From: JAXGTD01 sp040775095
GTDB taxonomy: Bacteria > Pseudomonadota > Gammaproteobacteria > Chromatiales > Chromatiaceae
Length of the DNA: 21,637 bases
NCBI GenBank assembly: GCA_040775095.1
Contig: JAXGTD010000068.1
Location: 1 to 21,637, forward strand
Direction of reading: 5' to 3'
Shown here: in pieces, positions 1 to 8,930 of the stretch
How positions within the stretch are numbered: position 1 is the stretch's first letter
Layout: the number at the start of each line of letters is the position of its first letter
The notes under the pieces: generated by a model
Databases searched by the model: none
Seen by the model: the letters and a program-made list of their open reading frames with translations, nothing else
What the model was told of the DNA's origin: nothing
Made by a program: the position numbers and the translations under genes

Positions 1-591
1 GTGCGCATCAGCGGCACCGACGTGTACTCCCGGCTCAAGTTCGAGGCGGGTACCCATCGGGTACAGCGGGTGCCGGAGACCGAGTCCCAGGGTCGCGTGC
101 ACACCTCTGCATGCACCGTCGCGGTATTGCCCGAGGCGGAGGCCGTCGACGAGATCCCCATCGACACCGGCGATCTGCGCGTCGACACCTACCGCTCATC
201 GGGAGCGGGTGGGCAGCACGTGAACAAGACCGACTCGGCCGTGCGCATCACCCACCTTCCCAGCGGCATCGTCGTCGAATGCCAGGATGAGCGTTCCCAG
301 CACAAGAACCGCGCACGCGCGATGTCACTGCTGCAGGCGAAGCTGCTCGCGCAGGCCCAGCAGGCCCAGGCGGCCGAGCAGAGCCAGTCGCGGCGCCTGC
401 AGGTGGGCAGCGGAGACCGCTCTGAACGGATTCGCACCTACAACTTCCCACAGAACCGAGTCACCGACCACCGGATCAATCTGACCCTGTACAAGCTCGA
501 TGAGGTACTGCTCGGAGGTCTGGACCAGGTCGTCGATCCGCTCCAGCAGGAGTATCAGGCCGAGGCGCTCGCGGCAATGGGGGACGCCTGA
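1..591 (+). CDS. prfA: Peptide chain release factor 1 (RF1), C-terminal part, cut by window start
   Basis: RF1 recognises UAA and UAG stop codons on the ribosome and triggers hydrolysis of peptidyl-tRNA. The 196 visible residues match the C-terminal half or so of a roughly 360-residue protein; about 165 N-terminal residues, including the PxT stop-codon region, lie outside the window or are only partly present. The peptidyl hydrolysis motif GGQ is at visible residues 70-72 in the context SSGAGGQHVNKTDSA, followed by ITHLPSGIVVECQDERSQHK and later RTYNFPQNRVTDHR, all typical of class I release factors. The open frame begins at base 1 with GTG, but this is an internal codon, not a start. The stop is TGA at 589-591. 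The next gene, prmC, starts 32 bases downstream and encodes the enzyme that methylates the glutamine of GGQ. RF1 rather than RF2 is favoured by the prmC linkage and overall match. Confidence 0.97.
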   Translation: MRISGTDVYSRLKFEAGTHRVQRVPETESQGRVHTSACTVAVLPEAEAVDEIPIDTGDLRVDTYRSSGAGGQHVNKTDSAVRITHLPSGIVVECQDERSQHKNRARAMSLLQAKLLAQAQQAQAAEQSQSRRLQVGSGDRSERIRTYNFPQNRVTDHRINLTLYKLDEVLLGGLDQVVDPLQQEYQAEALAAMGDA

Positions 592-623
592 GCGCGGGTC
601 TCGGCGCGGCCTGCCCACCACCG

Positions 624-1487
624 ATGAGCCAGACGCTCGCCGCGACACTGCACCAGGCCGAGGCCCGTCTGCGCGCGCAAGGCATCGAGTCGCCACGCCT
701 GGAGGCCGAGGTGCTGTTGTGCGACGCGGCCGGCCTGAGCCGCACCGCGCTCATCGCCTGGCCGGAGCGGAGACTTGATCCGGGCGCGCTGGCGAGGGTC
801 GGCGACCTGATCCGGCGCCGCGCCAACGGCGAGCCCATCGCCTATATCCTCGGCCGGCGGGAATTCTGGGGAATCGACCTGGCCGTCACGCCAGCCACGC
901 TGATCCCGCGACCGGAGACCGAGTTGCTCGTCGACCTCGCGCTTGCCGAGCTGCCTGCCGAGGGACCGGTGCGATGCGCCGATCTGGGTACCGGCAGCGG
1001 CGCGATCGCCATCGCATTGGCCTCGGAGCGACCCGCCTGGACCCTGATCGCGACCGATCGCTCCGCGCCGGCCCTGGCAGTCGCGGCGGCGAATGCAAAA
1101 CGACTCGGCCTCGGCAACGTCTATCCGCTCCAGGCCAACTGGCTGGCCCCGTTCGCGGCCGCCTGCCTCGACGCCATCCTCGCCAACCCCCCCTACGTGC
1201 GCGCTCACGACCCGCACCTGGGTCGGGGCGACCTGCGCTTCGAGCCCCACGCCGCCCTCGCTGCCGGACCCGACGGTCTCGACGCCATACGCCGCATCAG
1301 CGAGAACGCCTGCCGGTGCCTGCGCCCCGGCGGCTGGATCGCGATCGAGCATGGCCTCGACCAGGGCTCCGGGGTGCGGGCGCTCATGGCAGCGGCCGGG
1401 CTGCGCGAGCCGCGGACCGCGCGCGACCTGGCCGGACACGAACGCATCACGATGGCACGGCGGCCACGGACGCTCCAGCGCGCATGA
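624..1487 (+). CDS. prmC: Peptide chain release factor N5-glutamine methyltransferase PrmC (HemK)
   Basis: PrmC transfers a methyl group from S-adenosylmethionine to the glutamine of the GGQ motif of RF1 and RF2 in the cytoplasm, which raises termination efficiency. The 287-residue product is close to the usual length (about 280). Residues 1-80 form the helical substrate-binding N-terminal domain. The SAM-binding motif I, DLGTGSGAIAIAL, is at 120-132, and the catalytic NPPY is at 188-191 (context ILANPPYVRAHD). The sequence IPRPETELLVDLAL just before motif I is also typical. The ATG at 624 gives an N-terminus that aligns with the family, although no strong Shine-Dalgarno is visible, which fits translational coupling to prfA. 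A strong hairpin lies about 190 bases after the stop. In many gammaproteobacteria moeB follows directly; here it is 8.3 kb away. Confidence 0.96.
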   Translation: MSQTLAATLHQAEARLRAQGIESPRLEAEVLLCDAAGLSRTALIAWPERRLDPGALARVGDLIRRRANGEPIAYILGRREFWGIDLAVTPATLIPRPETELLVDLALAELPAEGPVRCADLGTGSGAIAIALASERPAWTLIATDRSAPALAVAAANAKRLGLGNVYPLQANWLAPFAAACLDAILANPPYVRAHDPHLGRGDLRFEPHAALAAGPDGLDAIRRISENACRCLRPGGWIAIEHGLDQGSGVRALMAAAGLREPRTARDLAGHERITMARRPRTLQRA

Positions 1488-1834
1488 AGCCGGGCGGCAT
1501 CGACATGGGAGGCGACTGGATGGCGCAACGGGCGCGACTGCCGGCGACGCTGGTCGCGATACCGGCGCGCGACGCCGGCGCAATCGCCGAGGAAGGGCGC
1601 GCCTCCCGGCAGCACGGGCGGAGATGTCCGGAGCGTCTGTCACCCGCCTCGCGCATTCGCGCCGCGGCAACCCCGCGGCATTCCCTGCCGCGCGGCCTCT
1701 GCGGGAATGCCGTGTTGCGCTTGACCGGACGGCATCGACCTCCAGACTGGGGCGGGGGCGCGGGTCGAGCGGCGCGGCCATCCGCACGAGGACCCTGTCC
1801 GGCGGCGTTGGCTGGAGATTTCCGCGGCGAGATC
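1488..1834. other. Non-coding stretch after prmC
   Basis: These 347 bases lie between the convergent ends of prmC (plus) and the phosphoketolase remnant (minus). Open frames here have arginine/alanine-rich shadow composition and no recognisable domain. The only clear structure is a hairpin at 1676-1712, listed separately. Confidence 0.6.
1676..1712. terminator. Strong inverted repeat downstream of prmC, possible terminator
   Basis: A perfect 10-bp stem, CGGCATTCCC at 1676-1685 pairing with GGGAATGCCG at 1703-1712, encloses a 17-base loop that itself contains the palindrome GCCGCGCGGC. The stem is symmetric, so it would fold in transcripts from either strand and could serve both prmC and the convergent minus-strand unit. 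No T-run follows on either side, so a classical intrinsic terminator is not shown. Confidence 0.45.
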
Positions 1835-2419
1835 TCAGACGTTCCATTGCCAGTTTCGGATCTCCGGCATGTCTTGCCCATGCCTGTCGATGTACTGCTT
1901 GTGCTCGATGAGCTTGTCTTTGAGCTGCTGCTTCAGGTAAATGCCCTGGTCGCCGGTCTGCGGCAGGCGGTCGATGGCATCCATCACGAGGTGGAAGCGG
2001 TCCACTTCGTTCAGCACCGTCATGTCGAAGGGTGTGGTGCGGGAAACGAGAACTGCTTAAAGAGTTTCTGAAGACCCGATTCGTCCTGACTGATATTGGG
2101 ATAGATCTCGCTGTAAGTGCCCTCCAGATAGGCGTTTCCCACGACCGCCGGGCCGCCGTGCCCGGGGCCGGGGCCGGAGACGTAGATCATGTCGAGGTCG
2201 TATTGCTTGATGACCCGGTTCAGGTGCGCATAGATGAAGTTCTGGCCCGGGGTCGTGCCCCAGTGCCCGAGCAGCATGTGCTTCACATCCGCCAGCGTCA
2301 GCGGCCGTTTCAGCAAGGGGTTGTCGTAGAGATAGATCGCCGACTGACAGGTAGTTGGCCGCGCGCCAGTAAGCGTCGATCTTGCCGCCCAGCTCCGGAG
2401 TCAGGGTGTTGGTTGACAT
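1835..2419 (-). pseudogene. xfp: Remnant of xylulose-5-phosphate/fructose-6-phosphate phosphoketolase
   Basis: Phosphoketolase is a thiamine-diphosphate enzyme of about 790 residues that splits xylulose-5-P or fructose-6-P into acetyl phosphate plus a triose or tetrose phosphate. Only about 200 residues remain, in three frames. The N-terminus (MSTNTLTPELGGKIDAYWRA) starts at ATG 2419. A two-base loss near 2338-2342 moves the frame to IYLYDNPLLKRPLTLADVKH and on through GHWGTTPGQN, SGPGPGHGGPAVVGNAYLEG and KLFKQFSFP. At about 2035-2040 the sequence jumps, with another frame change, to the extreme C-terminus (TTPFDMTVLN, DRFHLVMDAIDR, EHKQYIDRHGQDMPEIR), ending at TGA 1835-1837. Roughly 590 residues, including most of the ThDP-binding and catalytic core, are gone, so no active enzyme can be made. 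It lies 67 bases after glgP on the same strand and was probably its operon partner. Confidence 0.95.
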
Positions 2420-2429
2420 ATTTGCCGTT

Positions 2430-2434
2430 TCCTT
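2430..2434 (-). promoter_or_regulatory. Surviving Shine-Dalgarno of the dead phosphoketolase gene
   Basis: On the minus strand the sequence GAAAGGAAACGGCAAAT precedes the ATG at 2419. AAGGA is a good ribosome binding site about ten bases from the start. Translation could still begin here and would run out of frame after about 27 native residues. Confidence 0.6.
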
Positions 2435-2486
2435 TCTGACCATGAATTGAATGGGCGGTGAGACCAAGCGAACGCCGCCCAGCAAA

Positions 2487-5033
2487 TCACCGTTGCCACA
2501 GGATCTGCGCCGCTTCCAGAGGAACCGCCACGCCGTCGCGCCGTGGTATGACCCGCGCGGTGTAATCCGTCGCCGGGCGAGTCGCGGCGACCTCGGCGCG
2601 ATAGGCGTAGCCGTTCGCCGCGCCCACCAGTTGCCCGATGGCCTCCATCGCCACCCGCTCCGGTGTACCGCCGTCGATGCCGTTGGCATAGAGCTCGATC
2701 CGCACCGCTTGCGGGTCCAGGTCGTCGAGATAGACCTGCGCCTCGAATCGATGCTGCCCGCCGTCCGTCTCGACCTTGACCTCGCCGAAGCGCAGCGTGG
2801 TCCATGCCTGTTCCAACGCGTGCCGCCACTCGGCCAGCTCCGCGCCAATGGCACCCTTGTTGGCCGCTCGCTCACGATAGGCGGCGGCGGCCGGGAGATA
2901 GTAGTGCTCGGTGTATTCGCACACCGCGCGGTTGGCGGAATAGTGCGGGGTCAGGCGCGCCATGCTCTCGCGCATCCGCGTCACCCAGGCCACGGGGACT
3001 CCCTGCGGGTCGCGGGCATAGAACTCGGGGATCACCTCACGTTCCAGAAGGCCGTAGAGGGCCTCCGCCTCGCTCGCGTCCCTGGCGGGATCGTCGCCAT
3101 GTTCCTGGCCGTCCCCCAGCGCCCAACCGACGTCCGGCGTGTAGGCCTCGGCCCACCAGCCATCGAGCTCCGACAGATTGAGGCCGCCATTGACCAGTAC
3201 CTTCATGCCGCTGGTACCGCAGGCCTCCCAGGGGCGACGCGGCGTGTTGAGCCAGACATCCACGCCCCGCACCAACTGTTCGGTCAAGTGCATGTCGTAG
3301 TCGCTGAGGAAGATCACATGGGGACGCGCCTCGGGCCGGCGGATGAAATGGATCCATTCCTGGATCAGGGCCTGCCCCGCCGCGTCCGCGGGATGGGCCT
3401 TGCCGGCGATGATGAGCTGGACCGGGCGTTGCGGATCGCGCAGCAGGCGCAGCAGGCGTTCCGGGTCGTGCAGCAGCAGATTGGGTCTCTTGTAGGTCGC
3501 GAAGCGGCGCGCAAAACCGAGCGTCAGGATGTTGCAGTCCAACAGCCGCCGCGCGGCAGCAACTGCCTCGGGCGATGCGCCGGATACCGCCAGTTGACGG
3601 GACAGGCGTTCACGGGCGTAGTCGATCAGTGTTCCCGTGGCAGTCGTACGAAATTCCCATAGATCGGCGTCCGAGACGCGGCGAATGTCCTGTTCCAAGG
3701 TCTCCCGGGTCCCCGACCAGCGATCTTGACCGCAGGCCCGCGTCCACAGGGCATCCGCCGCCTCCGAGTCCCATGTCGGCATATGCACGCCGTTGGTGAC
3801 GTGGCCCACCGGCACATCCTCCACCGGCCAGTGTGCAAAGAGCGGCGCGAACAACTGTCGGCTCACCAGGCCATGCAACTGACTCACGCCGTTGACCGCA
3901 CCGCTGCCGCGGATTGCCAGATAGGCCATGTTGAAGGGCTCTGCCGCGTCGTTCGGGTGCTGGCGGCCGAGGGCGAGCAGCCGCTGCCGGGTGATACCGA
4001 GCCGCTGTTCGGCATAGCCACCGAGGTATTGCTCGATGAGCGCGGGGGCGAAACGATCGAAGCCGGCCGCCACGGCGGTATGGGTGGTGAAGAGGTTACC
4101 CGCACGGGTGGCGGCCAGGGCGGTCTCGAAGGGCTGCCCGCTCTCGGTCATGAAGCTATACGCGCGCTCCAGCACCGCGAAGGCGGCATGTCCCTCATTC
4201 AGATGGCAGACCTCCGGGTGAATGCCAAGGGCCGCGAGCAGCCGCCAGCCACCGATCCCGAGCAGGAGCTCTTGTTTGAGACGCAGCTCCGGCCCGCCCC
4301 CGTAGAGCTCGCTGGTAATGCCGCGATGGGCGGGATAATTCGCCGCGTCATTACTGTCCAGCAGATAGAGCTTGACGCGACCGACCTGAACCTGCCATGC
4401 ACGCAGCCAGACCGAGTAACCGGGAAGGGCGATCTCCAATCGCAGCCACTCACCATTGGGCTTGCGCAACGGCGTGATCGGCAACTGTCCCGGGTCGTTG
4501 TACGGATAGAGGGCCTGTTGCGCGCCGTCCTGGTCGATCACCTGGCGAAAATAGCCTTGCTGATAGAGTAGTCCCACGCCGATGACCGGGACACCCAGAT
4601 CGCTGGCGGCCTTGAGCTGATCGCCGGCCACATTGCCCAGTCCGCCCGAGTAAATGGGCAGGGCCTCGCTCAACATGTATTCCATGCTGAAATAGGCGAC
4701 GCAGCCGAGCGGAGATTGCGGATAGGCCTGTTGAAACCACGCAGGTGCCTTCGCCGCATCCCGCCTGGCCTGCACCAGAGCGCCGAGGTTCGCGCGGAAA
4801 ACAGGCTCGGCGAGCACCGCCTGGAGCTTCTCCCGCGAGACCGTCTGCAACACCACCCAGGGGTTTTGGGTCAGATCCCAGAGCACCGGATCGAGCTGCC
4901 GCCACACCTGATCGGTGGCATGGTTCCACGCCGAGCGCATGTCCAGGGCCAGCTCGGACAGGGAATCGAACCCCTCGACGTCCGTTGGCAAGAAACTCTG
5001 CTTTGGATGGCTCATCGGCGTTGGTTCGCTCAT
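2487..5033 (-). CDS. glgP: Alpha-glucan (glycogen/maltodextrin) phosphorylase with DUF3417 N-terminus
   Basis: The enzyme releases glucose-1-phosphate from alpha-1,4-glucans using inorganic phosphate and pyridoxal phosphate. The 848-residue product matches the short phosphorylase subfamily typified by Thermotoga AgpA. Residues 15-120 look like the DUF3417 domain (DMRSAWNHATDQVWRQLDP). The catalytic part carries VAYFSMEYMLSEALPIYSGG, HLNEGHAAFA, TNGVHMPTW and the PLP site RPWEACGTSGMKVLVNGG, with the PLP lysine at residue 611. All expected blocks are present and unbroken. ATG 5033 is preceded by GGGGACAGGG on the coding strand; the next ATG six codons on has no such signal. The gene stands between emrB upstream (235-base gap) and the phosphoketolase remnant downstream, so glycogen breakdown probably once fed the phosphoketolase shunt. 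The exact glucan substrate cannot be read from sequence. Confidence 0.95.
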   Translation of the reverse strand: MSEPTPMSHPKQSFLPTDVEGFDSLSELALDMRSAWNHATDQVWRQLDPVLWDLTQNPWVVLQTVSREKLQAVLAEPVFRANLGALVQARRDAAKAPAWFQQAYPQSPLGCVAYFSMEYMLSEALPIYSGGLGNVAGDQLKAASDLGVPVIGVGLLYQQGYFRQVIDQDGAQQALYPYNDPGQLPITPLRKPNGEWLRLEIALPGYSVWLRAWQVQVGRVKLYLLDSNDAANYPAHRGITSELYGGGPELRLKQELLLGIGGWRLLAALGIHPEVCHLNEGHAAFAVLERAYSFMTESGQPFETALAATRAGNLFTTHTAVAAGFDRFAPALIEQYLGGYAEQRLGITRQRLLALGRQHPNDAAEPFNMAYLAIRGSGAVNGVSQLHGLVSRQLFAPLFAHWPVEDVPVGHVTNGVHMPTWDSEAADALWTRACGQDRWSGTRETLEQDIRRVSDADLWEFRTTATGTLIDYARERLSRQLAVSGASPEAVAAARRLLDCNILTLGFARRFATYKRPNLLLHDPERLLRLLRDPQRPVQLIIAGKAHPADAAGQALIQEWIHFIRRPEARPHVIFLSDYDMHLTEQLVRGVDVWLNTPRRPWEACGTSGMKVLVNGGLNLSELDGWWAEAYTPDVGWALGDGQEHGDDPARDASEAEALYGLLEREVIPEFYARDPQGVPVAWVTRMRESMARLTPHYSANRAVCEYTEHYYLPAAAAYRERAANKGAIGAELAEWRHALEQAWTTLRFGEVKVETDGGQHRFEAQVYLDDLDPQAVRIELYANGIDGGTPERVAMEAIGQLVGAANGYAYRAEVAATRPATDYTARVIPRRDGVAVPLEAAQILWQR

Positions 5034-5268
5034 GCCCTGTCCCCGTGACTTTCTTCTAAGCCACGTCTTGTTGATCGCCCTTGCGCGATATGGTCATTTC
5101 TCTTCGGGGGTGAAAAATGCGCGGAACCGCAGAGCGATGCGACACGATGTCGCCGCAGTTGCTTTGCGGCTGCTTACAGTATTTGCTATCGCGCCTGGCT
5201 GGATGCTGTCCGGCGCGTTACATCGCCGTAATGCATACGGGCAGCTTGCCCGTCACAATGCTTGCAGC
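5034..5268 (-). other. Intergenic region between emrB and glgP, with hairpin 5237-5253
   Basis: This 235-base gap must hold any glgP promoter. A 7-bp hairpin, ACGGGCA at 5237-5243 and TGCCCGT at 5247-5253 with a 3-base loop, lies 16 bases past the emrB stop and could stop emrAB transcripts, though no T-run follows. A second weaker pairing (GCCGCA with TGCGGC) lies near 5155-5173. I cannot define a convincing -35/-10 pair. Confidence 0.4.
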
Positions 5269-6774
5269 TCAGTCGCGCCTGGATGGCTTCAAGAGCAGCA
5301 GCAACGGCAGCATCAGCGCGAAAGTGAGCGCGATCAAGAAAAAATCCTGGGTGAAGGCCAGCATCGAGGACTGGCGGCCCAACTCGTTGGCGAGAGCCGC
5401 CACGGTCTTCGGATCGGCAAGGTGCATCCCGCTCGCCTGAAGCCATTGTTGCAAGGCAGGGTTGAAGGGATTGATGTGTCCGCCCAGTTGGTTCCAGTCC
5501 GCCTGGCCGAAGCGCGTAAACCAGGTAGCGGCGATGGAGATCCCGATGGAGCTGCCGATACTGCGCGCCAGGTTGTAGAGTCCTGCGCCGGCATCCGTGT
5601 GCTCGCGGGCCAGGGTGGCGTAGGCGAGTGATGACAGGGTCACGAAGACCGCGCCCATGCCGAGGCCTTGCAGCACGCCAGGCCAGATGACCCAGCCCAT
5701 GCTGATCCCGAGGTTGTACCAGGACATGATCCAGGTCGCGGTCCCCGCCACGAACATGCCGCTGAGAATGACCCAACGCGGATCGACGCGCTGGGCCAGC
5801 CGCGCGACGATCAGCATGCCGAGGGCAGCGCCGAAGCCCCGCGGCGACATCGCCAGCCCTGCGGTTGCCACGGGATAGCCGAGCAACTGCTCCATCAGCA
5901 GCGGCTGGATCGCGATCGTGCCGAACAGGGCCAGGCCGAAGACCAGCATGAGCGTGGAGGCCACCGCCAGGTTGCGGTCCGCAAACAGCCGCAGGTCGAC
6001 GATCGGCTGGGCGACGCGCAGGCTGCGCCAGATGAACAGCCCGATCCCTACCACCGCCGTCAGGCCGAGCAGCAGGATGAATCCCGAATCGAGCCAGCCT
6101 TCCTGATTGCCGCGGTCGAGGACGGTCTGCAGGCTGCCGATGCCCACGATCATGAACAGGGCGCCCAGCCAGTCGGTCTCGGCCTGACGCAGGGGCGTCT
6201 CGCGGATCGTCCGGGCGACCAGGGCCAGGTTCAGCAGCCCCGCCGGCAGATTGATATAGAACACCCAACGCCAATCCAGGTGATCCGTGACCAGGCCGCC
6301 GACGGTCGGTCCGAGGATCGGCCCGAGCATGACGCCGATCCCCCAGATGGCCATCGCCTTGCCACGCTGCGACGCCGGGTAGAGATTCACCAGGACACCC
6401 TGGGAGAGCGGGATCAGCGGCGCCCCGGCGACTCCTTGCAGCAGGCGGAAAACCACCATCTGGGCCAGGGATTCGCTGAGGCCGCAGAGTGCCGAGGCCG
6501 TGACAAACCCGGCGATGCCCAGCAGCATGATCCGCCGGCGGCCGAAGCGTCCCGCGAGCAAGCCGGTCAGCGGGATGGTGACGGCCTCGGCCACGATATA
6601 GGCCGTCAGCACCCAGGTGATCTGATCGGCGTTGGCACCAAGCGCGCCCATCATGTCGGGCAGGGTCACGTTGACGATGGTCATGTCCATGACCGCCATC
6701 ACCGTGGTCAGCATGACCGTGATGGTCGGCAGGGCGCGTCCATCCGGGGAACGGTCGTTCAACGGTGACCGCAT
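5269..6774 (-). CDS. emrB: MFS multidrug efflux permease, DHA2 (EmrB/QacA) family
   Basis: This inner-membrane proton antiporter is expected to export hydrophobic drugs or organic acids together with the adaptor encoded just upstream. The product has 501 residues and an alternating hydrophobic pattern consistent with the 14 membrane helices of the DHA2 family. Visible family motifs are TVMAVMDMTIVNVTLPDMMG in helix 1, TWVLTAYIVAEAVTIPLTG in helix 2, the motif A loop GRFGRRRIML, and LGPILGPTVGGLVTD (motif C). The frame stays open 52 codons further upstream, but those codons overlap emrA and look like shadow sequence, so I chose ATG 6774; a GTG nine codons upstream is an alternative. It starts 52 bases after the emrA stop, forming an emrA-emrB operon. 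No local regulator gene is visible, and the substrate is unknown. Confidence 0.92.
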   Translation of the reverse strand: MRSPLNDRSPDGRALPTITVMLTTVMAVMDMTIVNVTLPDMMGALGANADQITWVLTAYIVAEAVTIPLTGLLAGRFGRRRIMLLGIAGFVTASALCGLSESLAQMVVFRLLQGVAGAPLIPLSQGVLVNLYPASQRGKAMAIWGIGVMLGPILGPTVGGLVTDHLDWRWVFYINLPAGLLNLALVARTIRETPLRQAETDWLGALFMIVGIGSLQTVLDRGNQEGWLDSGFILLLGLTAVVGIGLFIWRSLRVAQPIVDLRLFADRNLAVASTLMLVFGLALFGTIAIQPLLMEQLLGYPVATAGLAMSPRGFGAALGMLIVARLAQRVDPRWVILSGMFVAGTATWIMSWYNLGISMGWVIWPGVLQGLGMGAVFVTLSSLAYATLAREHTDAGAGLYNLARSIGSSIGISIAATWFTRFGQADWNQLGGHINPFNPALQQWLQASGMHLADPKTVAALANELGRQSSMLAFTQDFFLIALTFALMLPLLLLLKPSRRD

Positions 6775-6826
6775 GGATCTGGGTTCGGCTGGGGCGATCA
6801 CGGGCTGGGCACTGGCGGGGATTCCA

Positions 6827-7825
6827 TCACCGCGCCACGGTCTCGACCTGCGCCACGGTATCGACCTGCACCTCGGCGCTCGCACCCATGCGCAGCTCGG
6901 GCACGGGGTCGAGAATGCGGACCCGCACATCGAATCGTTGTGTGACCTTTACCCAGTTGCCGGTGGCATTCTCCGGTGGAAACAGCGAGAACGCGGCGCC
7001 AGAGGCTGGACTCAGATCCTCGACCACTCCACGAAAGGTGCTGCCCGGCAGAAGGTCCACACTCACCGTCGCCGGCTGCCCGGGGCGGATGCGTGGCAGG
7101 TCGGTCTCCTTGAAGTTGGCGTTGACCCAGACCGGCGCATCCTCCACCAGTGCAAACAGTTGATCGCCCGCGGTGACGAAGCTGCCCGGACGCAGGTCGA
7201 GCTCACCGATGGTGCCATCGGCCGGAGCGGTGATCCGGGTATGCTCCAAGTCCAGCCGCGCCTGGGCGCGGGCCGCCCGGGCACCTTTGATGCCCGCGTT
7301 GTCGTCGCCGATCGCCCCCCGCGTGGCGATGGCCGCTGCCAGTGCGGCCTTTGCGCTGGCCAGCGCATCCTGCGCGTCAAGCCTGGCCTGCTGCGCACTG
7401 TCGTCCGCATCCTTCGACGCAGAGCCCTTTGCCGCCAGGGCATTGATGCGGCCGGCGTGACGCGCTGCCTCCTGGGCATTGGCGGTGGCCGTGGCCAGTT
7501 GCGCCTTGGCGACGTCGACCTGGGCGTCTGCGGCGGCCAGACTCTCCTGGACCTGCTGGAGCCGCGCCTCTGCCTGTCGCACGGCCAGCTCGAAGGGCGC
7601 CGGATCGATGGCGAAGAGCAGGTCACCGGCCTTGACCGCCTGATGGTTGTCGACCGACACCTGCACAATGGGCCCGCTGACCTGAGCGGCGATCCGCACC
7701 ACATGGCGACCCACATAGGCGTCCGCGGTGGCGGGATAAACCGTCGATTCGTGGATGTACCACCAACCGCCGGCCCCGGTGGCGGTCACGAGCAGCCCAG
7801 CGACGAAAATATGGCGTAACTGCAT
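6827..7825 (-). CDS. emrA: HlyD/EmrA-family membrane fusion (periplasmic adaptor) protein
   Basis: The protein links an inner-membrane transporter to an outer-membrane channel. The 332 residues show one N-terminal membrane anchor (about 4-24), a beta-strand lipoyl-like half motif (VSGPIVQVSVDNHQAVKAGD, about 50-69), a long alanine/glutamine-rich coiled-coil hairpin (about 80-195), the second lipoyl half (TRITAPADGTIGELDLRPGS) and a beta-barrel region. The signature FSLFPPENATGNWVKVTQRF near residue 280 is characteristic of EmrA-type adaptors paired with DHA2 permeases. ATG 7825 is preceded by GAGGGGAG on the coding strand about ten bases upstream. The gene starts 52 bases after the kup remnant and leads into emrB. 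An outer-membrane TolC partner is not in the window. Confidence 0.93.
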   Translation of the reverse strand: MQLRHIFVAGLLVTATGAGGWWYIHESTVYPATADAYVGRHVVRIAAQVSGPIVQVSVDNHQAVKAGDLLFAIDPAPFELAVRQAEARLQQVQESLAAADAQVDVAKAQLATATANAQEAARHAGRINALAAKGSASKDADDSAQQARLDAQDALASAKAALAAAIATRGAIGDDNAGIKGARAARAQARLDLEHTRITAPADGTIGELDLRPGSFVTAGDQLFALVEDAPVWVNANFKETDLPRIRPGQPATVSVDLLPGSTFRGVVEDLSPASGAAFSLFPPENATGNWVKVTQRFDVRVRILDPVPELRMGASAEVQVDTVAQVETVAR

Positions 7826-7857
7826 AGACTCACAGCTCCCCTCGGCTCATGCCATGG

Positions 7858-7878
7858 GGACCGACCCGATATCGGTCC
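7858..7878. terminator. Hairpin after the kup remnant
   Basis: GGACCGA at 7858-7864 pairs perfectly with TCGGTCC at 7872-7878 around a 7-base loop, ending at the last base of the kup stop codon. In the minus direction no T-run follows; in the plus direction it is followed by TAGCGTTTTATT. It may be the old kup terminator, lying between kup and emrA. Confidence 0.4.
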
Positions 7879-8383
7879 TAGCGTTTTATTGGTACCCCGA
7901 GCTCGACCAGCCGCGCGGTCGGCACGTTGAAACAGGCCGCCCGACTGCTGGCCATGCGGGACAGACCAATGAACAGGTGCTGACGCCAGAGGGCCATCGG
8001 TGCACCCCGGGTCGGCAAGAGGGTCTCCCGTCGGAGAAAGAAGGTGGCCGTATCCGGCTCGCGGCGAATGCCGCGGTCCCTGCAAAGCGCGATGGTCTTC
8101 GTGATGTTCGGTTTGTCCAAAACCCAAGGATCAGGCGTGCCTGTTCGAAACGGCTGTTGATGGACTGGACCTGGACCCGCTGCTCCATGGGTACATCGGG
8201 CTCGTTCAAGAAGACGACGCTCAGGACCACGACCCGTTGTTGGAGACAATGAAAGTGCTTGAGACTGCGCAACAAGGCACGGGGGCCTGGTCAGGCGCGG
8301 CGGTCAGATAGACCGCCGCGCCGGGGACGGGGGGTAGCCCCTTCGCGTCGATCCGGGGCACTCGGCCGCTCAAGGGTACACTG
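7878..8383 (-). pseudogene. kup: Remnant of KUP-family potassium uptake protein, C-terminal cytoplasmic part
   Basis: Kup proteins are roughly 620-residue inner-membrane potassium-proton symporters with a cytoplasmic C-terminal domain. Only about 165 residues of that domain are found, spread over three frames. The first piece, around 8380-8285, reads LPPVPGAAVYLTAAPDQAP, matching the family's PRVPGTAVFLT block. A one-base loss near 8280 shifts to LLRSLKHFHCLQQRVVVLSV and then ILGFWTN (8275 to about 8110). Another shift near 8110-8130 gives DKPNITKTIALC, FFLRRETLLP and ALWRQHLFIGLSRMASSRA, ending VELGVPIKR with TAG at 7878. The membrane part of about 450 residues is absent; transposase debris lies where it should begin. 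The protein is certainly non-functional. Confidence 0.9.
8294..8322. repeat. Perfect 12-bp inverted repeat inside the kup remnant
   Basis: GGCGCGGCGGTC at 8294-8305 and GACCGCCGCGCC at 8311-8322 flank a 5-base loop. The repeat overlaps codons for the conserved AAVYLTAA stretch of Kup, so it may simply reflect codon choice. It is among the strongest hairpins in the window. Confidence 0.6.
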
Positions 8384-8442
8384 TCCTGACCCGGGCACGC
8401 AACGAGCAGGGCGCGACCCGCAGCAGTTTCAGTTTCAAGACC

Positions 8443-8930
<488 letters not shown>

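Noticed and set aside
555..1847. 430-codon minus-strand open frame over prmC
   Set aside because: Antisense shadow of prmC with Arg/Gly-rich composition and no domain.
4955..4985. GGGAATCGAACCCC, resembling a tRNA T-arm
   Set aside because: It lies inside glgP codons and no acceptor or anticodon stems can be formed around it.
5668..6768. 366-codon plus-strand open frame opposite emrB
   Set aside because: Rich in His, Asp and Gln, the typical complement of a membrane protein gene; not a real protein.
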